Assembly (NCBI GenBank): GCA_017518785.1 | Contig: JAFWUA010000104.1 | Coordinates: 1-5,280, forward strand | DNA: 5,280 nt | DNA from: Neisseriaceae bacterium | Lineage (GTDB): Bacteria > Pseudomonadota > Gammaproteobacteria > Burkholderiales > Neisseriaceae | Direction of reading: 5' to 3' | In this document: positions 1 to 5,280 of the stretch, one piece after another | How the letters are laid out: each line of letters starts with the position of its first letter | How positions within the stretch are numbered: the first letter of the stretch is position 1 | The notes under the pieces: model-generated | The model's database searches: none | What the model was told of the DNA's origin: nothing | Seen by the model: only the letters and a program-made list of their open reading frames with translations | Position numbers and translations under genes: made by a program

Positions 1-38
1 ATTTTTAATCACGTGAAATTAAAGAAAGGTATAAAACC

Positions 39-2090
39 ATGCAATTGAAAAAATTGACTTTGGCAACTTTATTAGCATTGTCTCTGGCTGCTTGCGGTGG
101 CGGTGATGACGATGGTACTAATCAACCTGTTGATCCAGTAGGCCCTACCGATCCTACTGATCCTGCTATTGATGGTGGCGACGTTACGGTTAGCGATGAA
201 GAATTACAACCTCAAAATGACGTAGAAGACTATGCAGTACCATTTAAGCCTGAAAGCGATCCATCAGTTCTATCGCAAGTAAAAGTACGTAGAGGTGATT
301 CTCGTTTTGACTTGGATACTGGTGTGAGAATCGAACGTCAATATTCAAACCGTATGGGTTCTCTGTCTGTTAGTGGAAGTGCTAATGGTAACAGAGCGTT
401 AACCAATATCGTTTTGGCACAAACCGTAAAAAAAGATGATGCAGACCATTTTGTATACATTGTCGGTACTGATCCGTTTGGTAATGCAGATCAATTGCAT
501 TCCCAAAATTCTACTCATAATCATGGACAAACCACAGGGGGTTATCCTTATACTGCTGCTGATACATTCGGTACTGAAAATCCAGAATTGCAATGGTTAA
601 ATGCTCCTAACTCTGTGGTTGCTGGTGCTACCAGAACTAAATATGATGATGTTGGAACTGCGATTACACAAATGCGAGATACTTCTGGTGCTTCATTAGC
701 TTATACTGCCATTTTGCCTCTTATTGGTGATTATGCTGTGGGTGGTTCAAAAGAGCCGAAAGGGAAAGTTACAGGTGCAGCAACATCTACATACAATGGT
801 GAGTTTACACTTTCTGTTCTTGATGGATATTTAGCAGCTGCAATTGCTCAATTAAACGATGCAGCTAATGAAAATGCGTTGAAAGATGCTAAAAAAGACG
901 TAGAAGCATTGCAAAAAGGCATTAAAAAAGCCGTTGAAAACTATGAGAAAAAAGCAGGTAAAAATCACGGAGCAGGTGCAATAGATGTTACTGCTCTAAT
1001 GGAAGCAAATAACGCACAAGCATGGTTTGCCAAAGATCCTGAAACAGCCCCTTATACAGCAGGTGCTCCTGGTTTGCGTTTTGCTGATGGACTTGTTACT
1101 GCTGATAATCCACAAGAACACGGTTTAGTTGCCATTAATTTGGCTGGTGATGATGGTCAAATTCGTGGTAACGATGACAACTATCAAACCAACACTCGTA
1201 TCTTTGGTCACTACTATTTAGACCCTGGTGTGCAATTGTTCAAAGACGCTAACGGTAGAGCAATTATAGCATCAGAAGACTACAACTCTTATTTAAAAGC
1301 TGAATTAGCACAAGTTGCTTTTACTGATGGTTCTGTTGATGTTACTGGTGGTACTAATGGGCACTTAATGGTTTATCCTACTACTTTGGATCATGTTCAA
1401 TATGGTCGTGTAACCGCTAAATTAGATCCAACAGATTTCTATCTCCAATCTAACAAAGCAGGTGCAGGTGGCTATTTCTATCGCTATGCAGAGGTAGGTC
1501 CTCATTTAGATGCTGAAACAGTGGATACCTACTTCTATCGTGGTACTGATGAGACTACTATTGCTCAAATGGATGCTTTGACTGATAACCAAATCATATA
1601 TCAAGGTCATGCAATTATGTTTGGTTTGGATAATAGCTTCCATGGCTTGAAGACAGATGGTAATGTTCCTACTGGTGTGGTTGAAAATCCAAACATTGCA
1701 CAAGGTATTGGTAACTTTGTTGAAGGTGTGTTTGACGTTGGAGCAAAAACTTTCAAAGGTAATGTTTACAACTACTTTGCATACGAAAACAATGGTAAAA
1801 CCGAAGGCGTTAAAGACTACTTGGTTGAATTTGGTGCTCTTGTAAAAGGTAATACTATTGCCGGTGATGCTAACTTGGTGTACAAACCAGAAGTTAAAGG
1901 TCAAATCCGTGGTTCATTCTTCGGTGCTAATGCAAGCGAAATAGGTGGTACATTCTCTGGTGTATCTTCTACCGAAAACAAAGTTGACGGTGAAATTCGC
2001 TGGGGTGGTGCATTCGGTGCTCATCGTGTAGATATGGCAAAAGAAGATGCAGACCGCATTATCGACTCTTCAGAAAAATTAGGAAAATAA
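39..2090 (+). CDS. Slam-type surface lipoprotein with C-terminal TbpB-like beta-barrel
   Basis: Predicted outer-membrane lipoprotein, probably displayed on the cell surface. Seen: a signal peptide (KK at 4-5, hydrophobic stretch 6-18) ends in the lipobox LAAC, with Cys19 as the lipidation site and the only cysteine in the protein. A flexible tether rich in Gly, Asp and Pro (20-50) follows. Residues about 265-305 are Lys/Ala/Glu-rich and look helical, and there is a His cluster near 153-163. Strand-rich sequence fills the C-terminal third, with the hallmark GSFFGANASEIGGTF at 625-639 and GGAFGAHR at 656-663. Known: this motif marks the barrel domain of TbpB, HpuA and related lipoproteins, exported by Slam (DUF560) proteins, which bind host iron or heme carriers or complement factors. 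Inferred: a similar binding role; the ligand cannot be told. Only one barrel motif is visible, so it is not a standard two-lobe TbpB despite its similar length. About 20 residues extend beyond the usual barrel end. The start is supported by AAGG at 26-29, nine bases before the ATG. No Slam gene or receptor gene lies in the window. Confidence 0.85.
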   Translation: MQLKKLTLATLLALSLAACGGGDDDGTNQPVDPVGPTDPTDPAIDGGDVTVSDEELQPQNDVEDYAVPFKPESDPSVLSQVKVRRGDSRFDLDTGVRIERQYSNRMGSLSVSGSANGNRALTNIVLAQTVKKDDADHFVYIVGTDPFGNADQLHSQNSTHNHGQTTGGYPYTAADTFGTENPELQWLNAPNSVVAGATRTKYDDVGTAITQMRDTSGASLAYTAILPLIGDYAVGGSKEPKGKVTGAATSTYNGEFTLSVLDGYLAAAIAQLNDAANENALKDAKKDVEALQKGIKKAVENYEKKAGKNHGAGAIDVTALMEANNAQAWFAKDPETAPYTAGAPGLRFADGLVTADNPQEHGLVAINLAGDDGQIRGNDDNYQTNTRIFGHYYLDPGVQLFKDANGRAIIASEDYNSYLKAELAQVAFTDGSVDVTGGTNGHLMVYPTTLDHVQYGRVTAKLDPTDFYLQSNKAGAGGYFYRYAEVGPHLDAETVDTYFYRGTDETTIAQMDALTDNQIIYQGHAIMFGLDNSFHGLKTDGNVPTGVVENPNIAQGIGNFVEGVFDVGAKTFKGNVYNYFAYENNGKTEGVKDYLVEFGALVKGNTIAGDANLVYKPEVKGQIRGSFFGANASEIGGTFSGVSSTENKVDGEIRWGGAFGAHRVDMAKEDADRIIDSSEKLGK

Positions 2091-2114
2091 TCGAACATTG
2101 TTTTTCAGATTATC

Positions 2115-2146
2115 AAAACACCCACTGCACAAGTGGGTGTTTTTTT
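2115..2146 (+). terminator. Intrinsic terminator of the lipoprotein gene
   Basis: A perfect 12-bp stem, AAAACACCCACT (2115-2126) with AGTGGGTGTTTT (2132-2143), closes a 5-base loop and runs into a T tract ending at 2146. It lies 25 bases after the lipoprotein stop codon and is a textbook Rho-independent terminator. The A tract on the left could let it work weakly on the other strand as well. Confidence 0.93.
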
Positions 2147-2165
2147 ATGGTTGTATAATAAAAAT

Positions 2166-2320
2166 AGTCTGCCGGAAAGGTTTCAGTCTGCCGGAAAGGT
2201 TTCAGTCTGCCGGAAAGGTTTAAGTCTGCCGGAAATGTTTAAGAGTACCGGAAAGTTTTTTAAGTCTGCCGGAAAGGTTTTTAAGTCTGCCGGAAAGGTT
2301 TTTAAGTCTGCCGGAAAGGT
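2166..2320 (+). repeat. Tandem array of eight DUS-like units (AGTCTGCCGGAAAGG)
   Basis: Eight head-to-tail units start at 2166, 2185, 2204, 2223, 2242, 2263, 2284 and 2305. The consensus is AGTCTGCCGGAAAGG followed by TTT(C/A) in the first four units and TTTTTA in units 5-7, so the period is 19 bp and then 21 bp. Unit 5 is degenerate (AGAGTACCGGAAAG), unit 4 has one change (AAATG for AAAGG), and unit 8 lacks the tail. Seven units contain exact CTGCCGGAAA. The same word occurs singly at four other sites in the window. The split in period and tail suggests two sub-blocks that amplified separately around the degenerate unit. The best reading is a cluster of DNA uptake sequence words, see findings. 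A short open frame runs through the array (repeated FKSAGKV) but starts inside the terminator hairpin and is not considered a gene. Confidence 0.95.
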
Positions 2321-2344
2321 ATTTTAAAAACTTTCCAGCAGACT
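2305..2344. repeat. Inverted pair of the array word, hairpin-forming
   Basis: The last array unit (AGTCTGCCGGAAAG, 2305-2318) faces an inverted copy, CTTTCCAGCAGACT (2331-2344), across a 12-base AT-rich loop. Thirteen of 14 positions pair; the exception is a C-A mismatch at the eighth base. Known: inverted pairs of uptake sequences commonly sit downstream of Neisseria genes and can act as terminators. Here the hairpin lies between two convergent transcription units, but neither strand shows a good T tract after it, so a terminator role is only possible. Confidence 0.75.
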
Positions 2345-2474
2345 GAAACTTTTGCAAAGCCAATCATTCGTAAATTTTCCGCAGGAAAACAAAGAATCTA
2401 ATTAGTTGTTAAGTAAAGATTCGCAACGAAGTTCAGAATGACGAACTATAAAAATATGGTTTTGCAAAGGCTTC
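2345..2474. mobile_element. Degenerate 130-bp MITE-like inverted-repeat element
   Basis: The ends form a terminal inverted repeat: 2345-2361 (GAAACTTTTGCAAAGCC) matches the reverse complement of 2458-2474 at 14 of 17 positions. The interior shares landmarks in order with the element at 5145-5275: GCAAA, TCATTC, a short hairpin (TTTTCC GCA GGAAAA, 2375-2389), AAGAATCTAA, TAAAGATTC, TCAGAATGACGA and TTTTGCA. It has no coding capacity. Its right end is 12 bases from the mutL stop codon, so it sits in the mutL 3' untranslated region and may fold at the end of the hslV-mutL mRNA. No clear target-site duplication is left. The tips recall IS5-group ends seen in Neisseriaceae, a recollection that was not checked. 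Confidence 0.7.
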
Positions 2475-2486
2475 ATTGTCTGACTT

Positions 2487-4340
2487 TCACTTACCACGTA
2501 AAAATAATTTGTCTAAATCTGATAATGGCAATTGAATCCAAGTTGGTCTGCCGTGATTACATTGATTGGTGCGTTCCATGCGTTCCATGTCTCGTAAGAG
2601 TGCGTTCATTTCCGGCAGTGTTAGACGCTTACCTGCACGTGCTGAACCATGACATGCCATTGTTGCTAATATTTGATTTTCCATTGCCAAAACTTTATCG
2701 CTGCTGCCCCACTGCCCTACTTCGTGTAATAATTTTTGCACTAATAAAATTGCATCGGCACGTAGCAATAGTTGTGGCACACTTAAAATAGATATTTGTT
2801 CATCATTGATATTAAGATGAAATCCATAGTTTTGTAATAGTTGTGCATATTCTGATGCGGTTGCGATTTCTTGTGGATTTGCCTTAAATTGAAGTGGTAT
2901 TAATAGTGATTGTGTTGCAACACGTCCATTTTGATTTTTTTGTTGTTTGAGTTTTTCGTAATTAATACGCTCATGTGCTGCATGCATATCAACCAATACT
3001 AATCCTACTTCATTTTGTGCTAAAACGTAGATATTGTGCAATTGAGCCAAAGCATAACCCAAAGGTGGAATTTCCTCATCTGTGGTATTTATTGGATTTT
3101 CATTAGCAAAACTTTCATTTTCTAATTCGGCAATATCATTAGGCTTAAAAAATGGTGCGTATGTAGCAATAAGGTCTTGTCCTTCACGCAATTGCAAGCG
3201 TCCTTGTAATGATGATGGAATGGGAGTTTTGCCGTATTGAATTGGAGTTGTTTTCGATGAGGTTGATGGATTTATATTCAAAGATTGTTTGCCAAGATTA
3301 AATACATTATCTATAAGTTGCGAAGAGTTGCTAATCGATTGGGTTTTGTGTGCAGATGTTTTGGCTAATACTTTGTCTATTGCGTGAAAAACAAATTGAT
3401 GTACCGCTTGTGATTCACGAAAACGAACTTCGGTTTTAGTAGGGTGAATATTTACGTCAACTGCATCAGCTGGCATAGATAACATTAATACGAATGATGG
3501 CGATATTTGATTATGTAGTACATCACGATAAGCCTGTTTAAGTGCATGAGTTATAGTTTTATCACGCACAAAACGTTGATTTACAAAGCAATATTGCTGA
3601 TTACTTTTACCATCGGCAAAGGTTGGTTTGGCAATAAATCCGGTAAGTTTTATTTCTCCTGCCGCAGCATCAATTGGCAAAGATGCATTTAAAAAATCGC
3701 TTCCAACTACCGCACTAACCCTTTCCGGCAGTGTTTGTACTGGTAGTTTTAGAATGTTTTTATCATTATGAGTCAGGCTAATGGCAATATTAGGATATGC
3801 CAAAGCTATTCTTTGTACCACTGATAGACAATGTCCATATTCTGTTTGTTCAGATTTAAGAAATTTACGCCGTGCCGGTGTATTAAAGTAAATTTCTGCT
3901 ACTTCAACTGTTGTTCCTACTTTTCCGGCAGACGGAGTAGGTTTGCTAATAATTCCATCGGAGGCACTAATTGAAGTAGCATGTGCATCATTATCGGTGC
4001 GAGAAGTAATGGTTAAACGCGATACGGCTGCAATACTTGCTAAACCTTCACCACGAAATCCCATGCTTTTAATGCGTTCTAAATCAGATAAGGTTTTAAT
4101 CTTGCTGGTAGCATGACGCGATAATGATAAAGGTAAATCGTTCGCATTTATGCCACAGCCATTATCTACAACACGAATTAATCTAATTCCGCCATTACGC
4201 AAAACAATATCAATGCAAGTTGCATTTGCATCAACGCTATTTTCCATAATTTCTTTTAGGGCATTAGCTGGTCGTTCAACTACTTCGCCGGCTGCAATTT
4301 GGTTGATTAGATGATCAGGTAATAGGGCAATGCGTGGCAT
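2487..4340 (-). CDS. mutL: DNA mismatch repair protein MutL (endonuclease-type)
   Basis: MutL couples mismatch recognition by MutS to strand removal. Seen: the N-terminal GHKL ATPase carries QIAAGEVVERP (14-24), the catalytic Glu30 and Asn34 in the KEIMEN motif, DNGCGI (59-64), GFRGEGLASI (94-103), and HPTKTEVRF near 300-312, which closes the N-terminal domain. A poorly conserved linker follows (about 330-425). The C-terminal dimerisation domain has the metal-binding nuclease motif DMHAAHERINYE (451-462), ACHGSARAGKR (562-572) and CNHGRP (594-599). Known: the D(M/Q)HAxxExxxxE form marks MutL proteins that nick DNA themselves, as in Neisseria, unlike E. coli MutL, which relies on MutH. At 617 residues the protein appears full length and intact. 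The start MPRIALLPDHL fits the family. The gene begins 24 bp after hslV with AAGAG in the gap as a weak ribosome binding site, so co-transcription is likely. Three CTGCCGGAAA words lie within it, at 2609, 3722 and 3922. Confidence 0.98.
   Translation of the reverse strand: MPRIALLPDHLINQIAAGEVVERPANALKEIMENSVDANATCIDIVLRNGGIRLIRVVDNGCGINANDLPLSLSRHATSKIKTLSDLERIKSMGFRGEGLASIAAVSRLTITSRTDNDAHATSISASDGIISKPTPSAGKVGTTVEVAEIYFNTPARRKFLKSEQTEYGHCLSVVQRIALAYPNIAISLTHNDKNILKLPVQTLPERVSAVVGSDFLNASLPIDAAAGEIKLTGFIAKPTFADGKSNQQYCFVNQRFVRDKTITHALKQAYRDVLHNQISPSFVLMLSMPADAVDVNIHPTKTEVRFRESQAVHQFVFHAIDKVLAKTSAHKTQSISNSSQLIDNVFNLGKQSLNINPSTSSKTTPIQYGKTPIPSSLQGRLQLREGQDLIATYAPFFKPNDIAELENESFANENPINTTDEEIPPLGYALAQLHNIYVLAQNEVGLVLVDMHAAHERINYEKLKQQKNQNGRVATQSLLIPLQFKANPQEIATASEYAQLLQNYGFHLNINDEQISILSVPQLLLRADAILLVQKLLHEVGQWGSSDKVLAMENQILATMACHGSARAGKRLTLPEMNALLRDMERMERTNQCNHGRPTWIQLPLSDLDKLFLRGK
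2609..2620 (-). repeat. Single DUS-like word inside mutL (3' end)
   Basis: The minus strand reads CACTGCCGGAAA, containing exact CTGCCGGAAA. It encodes Leu-Pro-Glu of TLPEMNALL in the MutL C-terminal domain. Over the 12-mer (2610-2621) it reads ACACTGCCGGAA, two changes from the array consensus AGTCTGCCGGAA. Orientation is along the mutL coding strand. Confidence 0.7.
3722..3733 (-). repeat. Single DUS-like word inside mutL (middle)
   Basis: The minus strand reads CACTGCCGGAAA followed by GGG, so it matches the array word CTGCCGGAAAGG in full on the right side. It encodes Leu-Pro-Glu-Arg of QTLPERVSA. The reading frame differs from that of the copy at 3922, so the word is conserved as DNA rather than as one peptide. 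Confidence 0.7.
3921..3933 (-). repeat. Single DUS-like word inside mutL (5' part)
   Basis: The minus strand reads GTCTGCCGGAAAA, identical over 13 bases to the intergenic copy at 5118-5130. It encodes Ser-Ala-Gly-Lys of PSAGKVG in the ATPase domain. Over the 12-mer (3923-3934) it reads CGTCTGCCGGAA, one change from the array consensus. Confidence 0.75.
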
Positions 4341-4364
4341 AACTTATCTCTTTTTGATAAATTT

Positions 4365-4898
4365 TTATAAAGTCTCTATGGTGTGATTTTGATTAGTATA
4401 AATACAAATATCACCAGCAATTGTAAGAGATTTTTTAACAATATCCACCGGTGCTAAATCAGTATTTTCGATTAATGCAATTGCAGCTGATTGTGCAAAA
4501 GCACCACCAGAACCAATTGCCGCAATTCCTTTTTCAGGCTCAACCACATCGCCATTGCCGGTTAAAATTAAAGTATTACTTTTATCTGCCACAATTAACA
4601 TTGCCTCTAAACGGCGTAACATACGGTCGGTACGCCATTCTTTGGCTAATTCGATTGCAGCGGTTAAAAGTTTGCCCTGATGTTTTTGTAATTTTCCTTC
4701 AAATAATTCAATCAAAGAAAAAGCATCAGCTGTACCACCTGCAAAACCTGCTAAAACACGGTCTTGATACAATTTACGTACTTTTCGTGCAGTACCTTTC
4801 ATCACGGTATTACCAAAGGTTACTTGACCATCACCACCAATGGCAACTTCTTCACCACGTCTTACACAAACAATAGTTGTTCCATCAAACTGTTGCAT
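4365..4898 (-). CDS. hslV: ATP-dependent protease subunit HslV (ClpQ)
   Basis: Proteolytic core of the cytoplasmic HslUV protease, a proteasome-like threonine protease fed by the HslU ATPase. Seen: MQQFDG precedes TTIVCVRR, so Thr7 becomes the N-terminal nucleophile after removal of six residues. In mature numbering Asp17 (GGDGQ), Lys33 (TARK), Gly45 (AGFAGGTADAF) and Ser124 (GSGG) are all present, as are KEWRTDRMLRRLEAML, TGNGDVVEP and the C-terminal AGDICIYTNQ. Known: E. coli HslV starts directly with M-TT, while Betaproteobacteria often have a short propeptide of this M-x-QF kind. At 177 residues the length is normal, and the C-terminus (HTIETL) stops a few residues before that of E. coli. 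The start is supported by AGGA on the minus strand (4906-4909), seven bases upstream, and no other start fits. hslU, the usual downstream partner, is replaced here by mutL and must lie elsewhere if HslV is functional. Confidence 0.97.
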   Translation of the reverse strand: MQQFDGTTIVCVRRGEEVAIGGDGQVTFGNTVMKGTARKVRKLYQDRVLAGFAGGTADAFSLIELFEGKLQKHQGKLLTAAIELAKEWRTDRMLRRLEAMLIVADKSNTLILTGNGDVVEPEKGIAAIGSGGAFAQSAAIALIENTDLAPVDIVKKSLTIAGDICIYTNQNHTIETL

Positions 4899-5117
4899 AT
4901 ATTTTTCCTATTTTGAATCGAGTTAAGAGATTAATTATATAGTCTTTTTTAGAGCAAAATATATTAAGTCGCATAAACGCAGACAGTATAAAAATAAACA
5001 CTACTGTGCGAACTGATAAAGCTACATTTTGCTATAAACTAATTCTATATATGGTCATTTCTTGATAAAAATAGATGGGAATATGATTTTATTTTTAAAT
5101 CTGATAATTGAAAAAAC
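4899..5117. other. AT-rich noncoding region upstream of hslV
   Basis: I find no gene, tRNA or clear structured RNA here. It contains the hslV ribosome binding site (4906-4909), the possible promoter (4934-4962) and a short inverted repeat, ACAGTA/TACTGT (4983-4988 and 5002-5007), too short to call an operator. What lies beyond the element on the right is outside the window. Confidence 0.6.
4934..4962 (-). promoter_or_regulatory. Possible hslV-mutL promoter
   Basis: On the minus strand a perfect TATAAT lies at 4939-4934, about 35 bases before the hslV start codon. At the expected spacing only a weak -35 (TATTTT or ATATTT, around 4956-4962) is visible, and there is no extended -10. I saw no sigma-32-type heat-shock promoter, although hslV is heat-shock induced in E. 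coli. The surrounding sequence is very AT-rich, so a chance TATAAT is plausible. Confidence 0.35.
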
Positions 5118-5131
5118 TTTTCCGGCAGACT
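5118..5131 (-). repeat. Single intergenic DUS-like word, exact 12-mer
   Basis: The minus strand reads AGTCTGCCGGAAAA; positions 5120-5131 give the exact 12-mer AGTCTGCCGGAA. The flank matches too: the plus strand at 5111-5131 agrees at 19 of 21 positions with the reverse complement of a 21-bp array unit, including its A5 tract. It lies nine bases left of the TTTAA repeat bounding the MITE-like element. Confidence 0.85.
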
Positions 5132-5139
5132 AATTAACC

Positions 5140-5280
5140 TTTAAGAGACCCCTGCAAAACTCGTCATTCTGAATTTCACGAAGTGAAATGAAGAATCTAA
5201 CTTATTGTTTATAAAGATTCTTCGCTACGCTCAGAATGACGAGTAATAGAAAAAATCGAGTTTTGCAGGAGTCTCTTTAA
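5140..5280. mobile_element. 131-bp MITE-like element with TTTAA flanking repeats
   Basis: The element spans 5145-5275 and starts with GAGACCCCTGCAAAACTCG, matched by the inverted right end (5257-5275) with one change. TTTAA occurs immediately outside both ends (5140-5144 and 5276-5280), consistent with a target-site duplication of up to five bases, although TTAA is itself palindromic. Inside, CGTCATTCTGA (5162-5172) pairs with TCAGAATGACG (5231-5241), AAGAATCT (5191-5198) pairs with AGATTCTT (5215-5222), and ATTTCAC/GTGAAAT (5173-5179 and 5183-5189) makes a three-base-loop hairpin, so the whole element can fold into a branched stem. There is no coding capacity. It is the better preserved relative of the element at 2345-2474 and would need a transposase supplied elsewhere. 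Confidence 0.82.

Noticed and set aside
1506..1904. Minus-strand open frame of 132 codons inside the lipoprotein gene
   Set aside because: It is antisense to the barrel-domain coding sequence and has no recognisable motif or ribosome binding site.
2166..2320. Array read as a CRISPR
   Set aside because: Intervals between the conserved cores are only 4-6 bases and nearly identical, so there are no unique spacers; no cas gene is present.
2166..2320. Array read as iterons of a replication origin
   Set aside because: The same word occurs singly inside mutL and upstream of hslV, and there is no replication initiator gene or DnaA box cluster here.
2133..2327. Open frame on the plus strand encoding a repeated FKSAGKV peptide
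   Set aside because: It begins inside the terminator hairpin, has no ribosome binding site, consists of the DNA repeat, and its frame shifts relative to the 19-bp units. It is a by-product of the array.
2571..2588. Tandem 9-bp duplication GCGTTCCAT in mutL (Glu-Arg-Met twice)
   Set aside because: As recalled, Neisseria MutL has the same length at this point, so it is not an insertion; probably chance similarity of codons.
2438..2791. Plus-strand open frame of 117 codons overlapping the mutL 3' end
   Set aside because: It is antisense to conserved MutL C-terminal sequence, has no ribosome binding site and a composition unlike a real protein.
4451..4876. Plus-strand open frame of 141 codons antisense to hslV
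   Set aside because: It lies entirely opposite a highly conserved gene; the His/Leu/Gln-rich product looks like a shadow frame.
4983..5007. Inverted repeat ACAGTA/TACTGT upstream of hslV as an operator
   Set aside because: Six base pairs across a 13-base gap in AT-rich DNA is within chance expectation, and no regulator is suggested by it.

Overview
The window is AT-rich bacterial DNA, most likely from a low-GC member of the Neisseriaceae. The best support is the MutL protein. It carries the endonuclease motif DMHAAHERINYE, a GFRGEGLASI motif and a C-terminal end (TLPEMNALLRDME, CNHGRPTW, LFLRG) that match Neisseria MutL as I remember it. The other two genes fit this: a lipoprotein with the C-terminal barrel motif of TbpB-like, Slam-exported surface lipoproteins, and an HslV with the short propeptide common in Betaproteobacteria. 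I cannot name the genus.

Layout. A plus-strand gene (39-2090) encodes a 683-residue surface lipoprotein and ends in a strong intrinsic terminator (2115-2146). Next is a tandem array of eight copies of a 19-21 bp unit built around CTGCCGGAAA (2166-2320). The last copy is paired with an inverted copy (2305-2344). A 130-bp inverted-repeat element (2345-2474) fills the space up to the convergent minus-strand genes. These are hslV (4898-4365) followed 24 bp later by mutL (4340-2487), apparently one operon. The right-hand noncoding part (4899-5280) holds the probable hslV promoter region, one more CTGCCGGAAA copy (5118-5131) and a second, better preserved inverted-repeat element (5140-5280).

The main point of interest is the word CTGCCGGAAA. 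It occurs exactly 11 times: seven in the array, three inside mutL and one upstream of hslV. About 0.01 would be expected by chance. The longer form AGTCTGCCGGAA differs at two positions from the DNA uptake sequence dialect AG-simDUS (AGGCTGCCTGAA, from memory). It is therefore a good candidate for an undescribed DNA uptake sequence dialect, one in which the supposedly invariant CTG core reads CGG. A tandem run of such words beside a surface-antigen gene is unusual.

The three proteins work in separate processes: host interaction or nutrient capture at the surface (lipoprotein), mismatch repair (MutL) and ATP-dependent proteolysis (HslV, which needs HslU encoded elsewhere). The lipoprotein and the hslV-mutL unit are convergent and insulated by terminators, repeats and hairpins.
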